Below are positions 61,698 to 64,000 of a stretch of 64,000 nucleotides of DNA, in pieces. The DNA comes from Portunus trituberculatus (lineage: Eukaryota > Arthropoda > Malacostraca > Decapoda > Portunidae): positions 13,598,128 to 13,662,127 of the forward strand of contig NC_059300.1 of the NCBI RefSeq assembly GCF_017591435.1, given 5' to 3'. Position numbers and translations under genes: made by a program. Numbering within the stretch: the first letter of the stretch is position 1; the number at the start of each line of letters is the position of its first letter. Below the pieces are notes generated by a model. The model did no database searches and was not told the origin of the DNA. It saw only the letters and a program-made list of their open reading frames with translations.

Positions 61698-63032
61698 ACA
61701 AGGAGCGTGGGATCGTCCAGTTGCATGTTCAGTGTTGTCGTGGACGGGCATGAATATTTTTTGCAATTTTGACCCCAATTGCAGACAAACTCAAAATCAG
61801 TTGTGTGTATCCTTGTCACGTTTTGATACAGTTCCGTCACATGCTGGAATTTCAAGTCAGTCAACACAGTATTGTTTCATTACACATACATAGTGTAGAC
61901 ACCCACCAACTCCGTCATTCATTTTTCCTTTTATTGATTTGATGTTCATGAATAAAACTAAACGTGGCCACAGACAACTGCACATTTGCACTCATATCTA
62001 CGGTCAGGAACAAACTGAATGACACTGTTGCATCACTCAACGATGATACACCACGCGGATAGGCAAAAATGGGTACAATACCCTGTTGCACGGTAACGCA
62101 TTATAAGGTGATACGCAACGATGAAACGATGCGTGGAAATTCAGTAAGTGTGTACACACCTTTAGAAAGTGTTGGTGGTGATGATGTCAGTGTGCTGTGT
62201 ATTGGTGGTGGTGGTGGTGATTGTTGGTGATGGTGTGTTTGCTTGTTTTGCATCGTGAATATTGATTGATTGAGTGGCTGAAAGATTGACGGATTGATGG
62301 ATAGATTGCCTGTCTAACTAATAGATTCACTGACTGACTGACATTTGGACTGACTTTCTGACTGACTGACTGACTGACTGATTAAATGAATAAAATACTA
62401 ACTAAATGACTGACTATCTGGCTGACTGACTATTTGGCTAACTGACTGAATGGGCAGATGCGGGAACTGGCAGTGGGTGGTGGTGGTGGTGGTGGTGGTA
62501 GTGGTATTTATATGCTTGTGTGAAGATAGATGGATAAGCGGGTAATTTGATGGGTTGATAGATATGTAAATAGACAGTTGGGCAAACAAACAGATAGATG
62601 GATAGGCAGGCAGATAGATGAGTCAATGAATTCGTATATAAATAATAATATAGATGTGTATGTAGATAGAAAAAAAGTCTATATTGCTCTACTTAGTATC
62701 CTGTCACCCTGGTTTATTGTCAGAAATACTCGTATATCAGGCGGTAGAAATGGAGAATGAGAAAAATAGTACAGTCTGCCTTTTAAGCACCTTGTTTATT
62801 GCCTCGCGGATTTGCCAACACTCGCTGTACAACAAGATACAATTTAATATTTCCTGCTTTGACAAATAACAAAAGCTGGACACGATAACGAAGAGGAAGA
62901 TGTCACAATAACCAATAAATCGACATGTGGTATTTGTATAAGCATAGCGTCTCATTAATAAGAGATTTAGTGACAGATAGTTATCATAAACATATATACA
63001 TGCGTCCTGACTTCACAGATAACCTTTTGCTA
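59712..63032. repeat. Segmental duplication, copy B (~3.3 kb), cut by a gap
   Basis: Near-identical to 51478-54774. The contig ends within the copy at 63032, about 80 bp before the position where copy A has its (CA)n tract. Inner microsatellites are TC 59712-59783, GT about 59966-60010, TC 60028-60116 and GT 61651-61695. Confidence 0.95.
61468..62161. mobile_element. PIF/Harbinger-like MITE (694 bp), copy B
   Basis: The same element at the homologous position of copy B, flanked by TTA (61465-61467 and 62162-62164). It is longer than copy A mainly because its (GT)n tract is longer. It was duplicated with the segment, not inserted independently. Confidence 0.85.
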
Positions 63033-63532
63033 NNNNNNNNNNNNNNNNNNNNNNNNNNNNNNNNNNNNNNNNNNNNNNNNNNNNNNNNNNNNNNNNNNNN
63101 NNNNNNNNNNNNNNNNNNNNNNNNNNNNNNNNNNNNNNNNNNNNNNNNNNNNNNNNNNNNNNNNNNNNNNNNNNNNNNNNNNNNNNNNNNNNNNNNNNNN
63201 NNNNNNNNNNNNNNNNNNNNNNNNNNNNNNNNNNNNNNNNNNNNNNNNNNNNNNNNNNNNNNNNNNNNNNNNNNNNNNNNNNNNNNNNNNNNNNNNNNNN
63301 NNNNNNNNNNNNNNNNNNNNNNNNNNNNNNNNNNNNNNNNNNNNNNNNNNNNNNNNNNNNNNNNNNNNNNNNNNNNNNNNNNNNNNNNNNNNNNNNNNNN
63401 NNNNNNNNNNNNNNNNNNNNNNNNNNNNNNNNNNNNNNNNNNNNNNNNNNNNNNNNNNNNNNNNNNNNNNNNNNNNNNNNNNNNNNNNNNNNNNNNNNNN
63501 NNNNNNNNNNNNNNNNNNNNNNNNNNNNNNNN
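63033..63532. other. Assembly gap of exactly 500 N
   Basis: A placeholder gap interrupting duplication copy B. Confidence 0.99.
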
Positions 63533-64000
63533 ATGCATAACTTCTAAATATTACCGTTTTCTGCTGGTGTAGATAAGGTGTATGTCATGCACGCTCACTC
63601 CAAAACTTGCCTCACTTCTTTGGCGTTAGTAGTACTGAATCCTGGAACAAGAGATGGAACAATATTGAAATGGCGTCCTCCTCAATGCCTGTTGTCTTGT
63701 AGTACACAGGGTTGGGGAAGGAATTGTGGATGATGTAACGATAAGGATGGTATGTTAAGGAGAGCCAAGGTGGATCGGGTTTGCGTGAGTGGCTCTGTAG
63801 ACCTAAGGAGGAAAACTGCCGTACCAAACCCATAATACCAAAATACCTAAATATTACACCTTGGCTCCTTCTCTTATTCCACCTTTATTTCTCATTTCTT
63901 CTTCATCCTTCTCCATTGTTACTCCTTCTTCTTCCTCCTCCTCCTTCCATCCACACGTCTGAGCCTAGAAACACATCAAAACACTAGATATTAGACAAAA
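63533..64000 (-). repeat. Inverted, internally deleted copy of 56355-58157
   Basis: Read on the minus strand, three blocks follow one another: one like 56355-56518 (about 95% identical), one like 57610-57872 (one base difference seen), and one like 58112-58157. The 1.1 kb and 240 bp between them in the plus-strand copy are missing. The first junction keeps GTA of the putative donor and has no AG on the right side, so it is not a clean splice product. Confidence 0.9.

Noticed and set aside
63533..64000. Processed (retro-copied) pseudogene of a gene at 56-58 kb
   Set aside because: The first junction retains GTA of the putative donor and the right side has no acceptor AG, and there is no poly(A) tail; deletion explains it as well.

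Overview
The window is eukaryotic nuclear DNA. A Shaker-type K+ channel, a split NDUFS4 gene, GT-AG introns of 1.8 kb and longer, a tRNA-Val SINE, CR1-like LINEs and very abundant (GA)n, (TA)n, (CA)n and (CTC)n microsatellites together fit a decapod crustacean, most likely a crab. I infer this from protein resemblance and repeat style; no search was run. Most long open frames are artefacts of stop-free tandem repeats.

Layout. 1-3166: last two coding exons of a Kv1/Shaker channel (+ strand), ending in the PDZ ligand ETDV. 3167-28261: gene-poor DNA with microsatellites, a tRNA-Val SINE (8732-9076), two minisatellites (21890-22870), a possible exon at 21576-21715 and an unrecognised open segment on the minus strand near 27.1 kb. 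28262-30259: a decayed pogo-like DNA transposon with TA target duplication. 31405-32190: a long imperfect inverted repeat. 33207-34699: two unrecognised candidate genes in divergent orientation. 36024-38124: last two exons of NDUFS4 (- strand), with a tRNA-derived relic and a hAT-type MITE in the intron; its 5' exons are not visible and may lie in or beyond a 500-N gap. 38860-40870: a satellite of about 110 bp that degrades into homopolymer-rich sequence, probably poor consensus. 40885-43490: two CR1-like LINE fragments. 43786-48140: a two-ORF non-LTR element flanked on both sides by a 20-bp G-rich minisatellite; the right-hand array is open in all six frames.

48150-64000: a CpG-rich possible promoter, a 30-bp minisatellite, an array of TCAAGGTCA motifs, and two nearly identical 3.2-kb copies (51478-54774 and 59712-63032). 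Each copy carries a MITE with PIF/Harbinger-like TTA duplication. An older partial copy lies between them, as does an exon resembling the start of a C-type lectin domain. After a second 500-N gap, 63533-64000 is an inverted, internally deleted version of 56355-58157.

Only the Kv1 and NDUFS4 exons are firm genes. No operon-like or functionally linked gene system is visible. The most unusual material is repeat biology: the six-frame-open minisatellite, the foldback repeat, the nested elements and the duplication/inversion at the right end.
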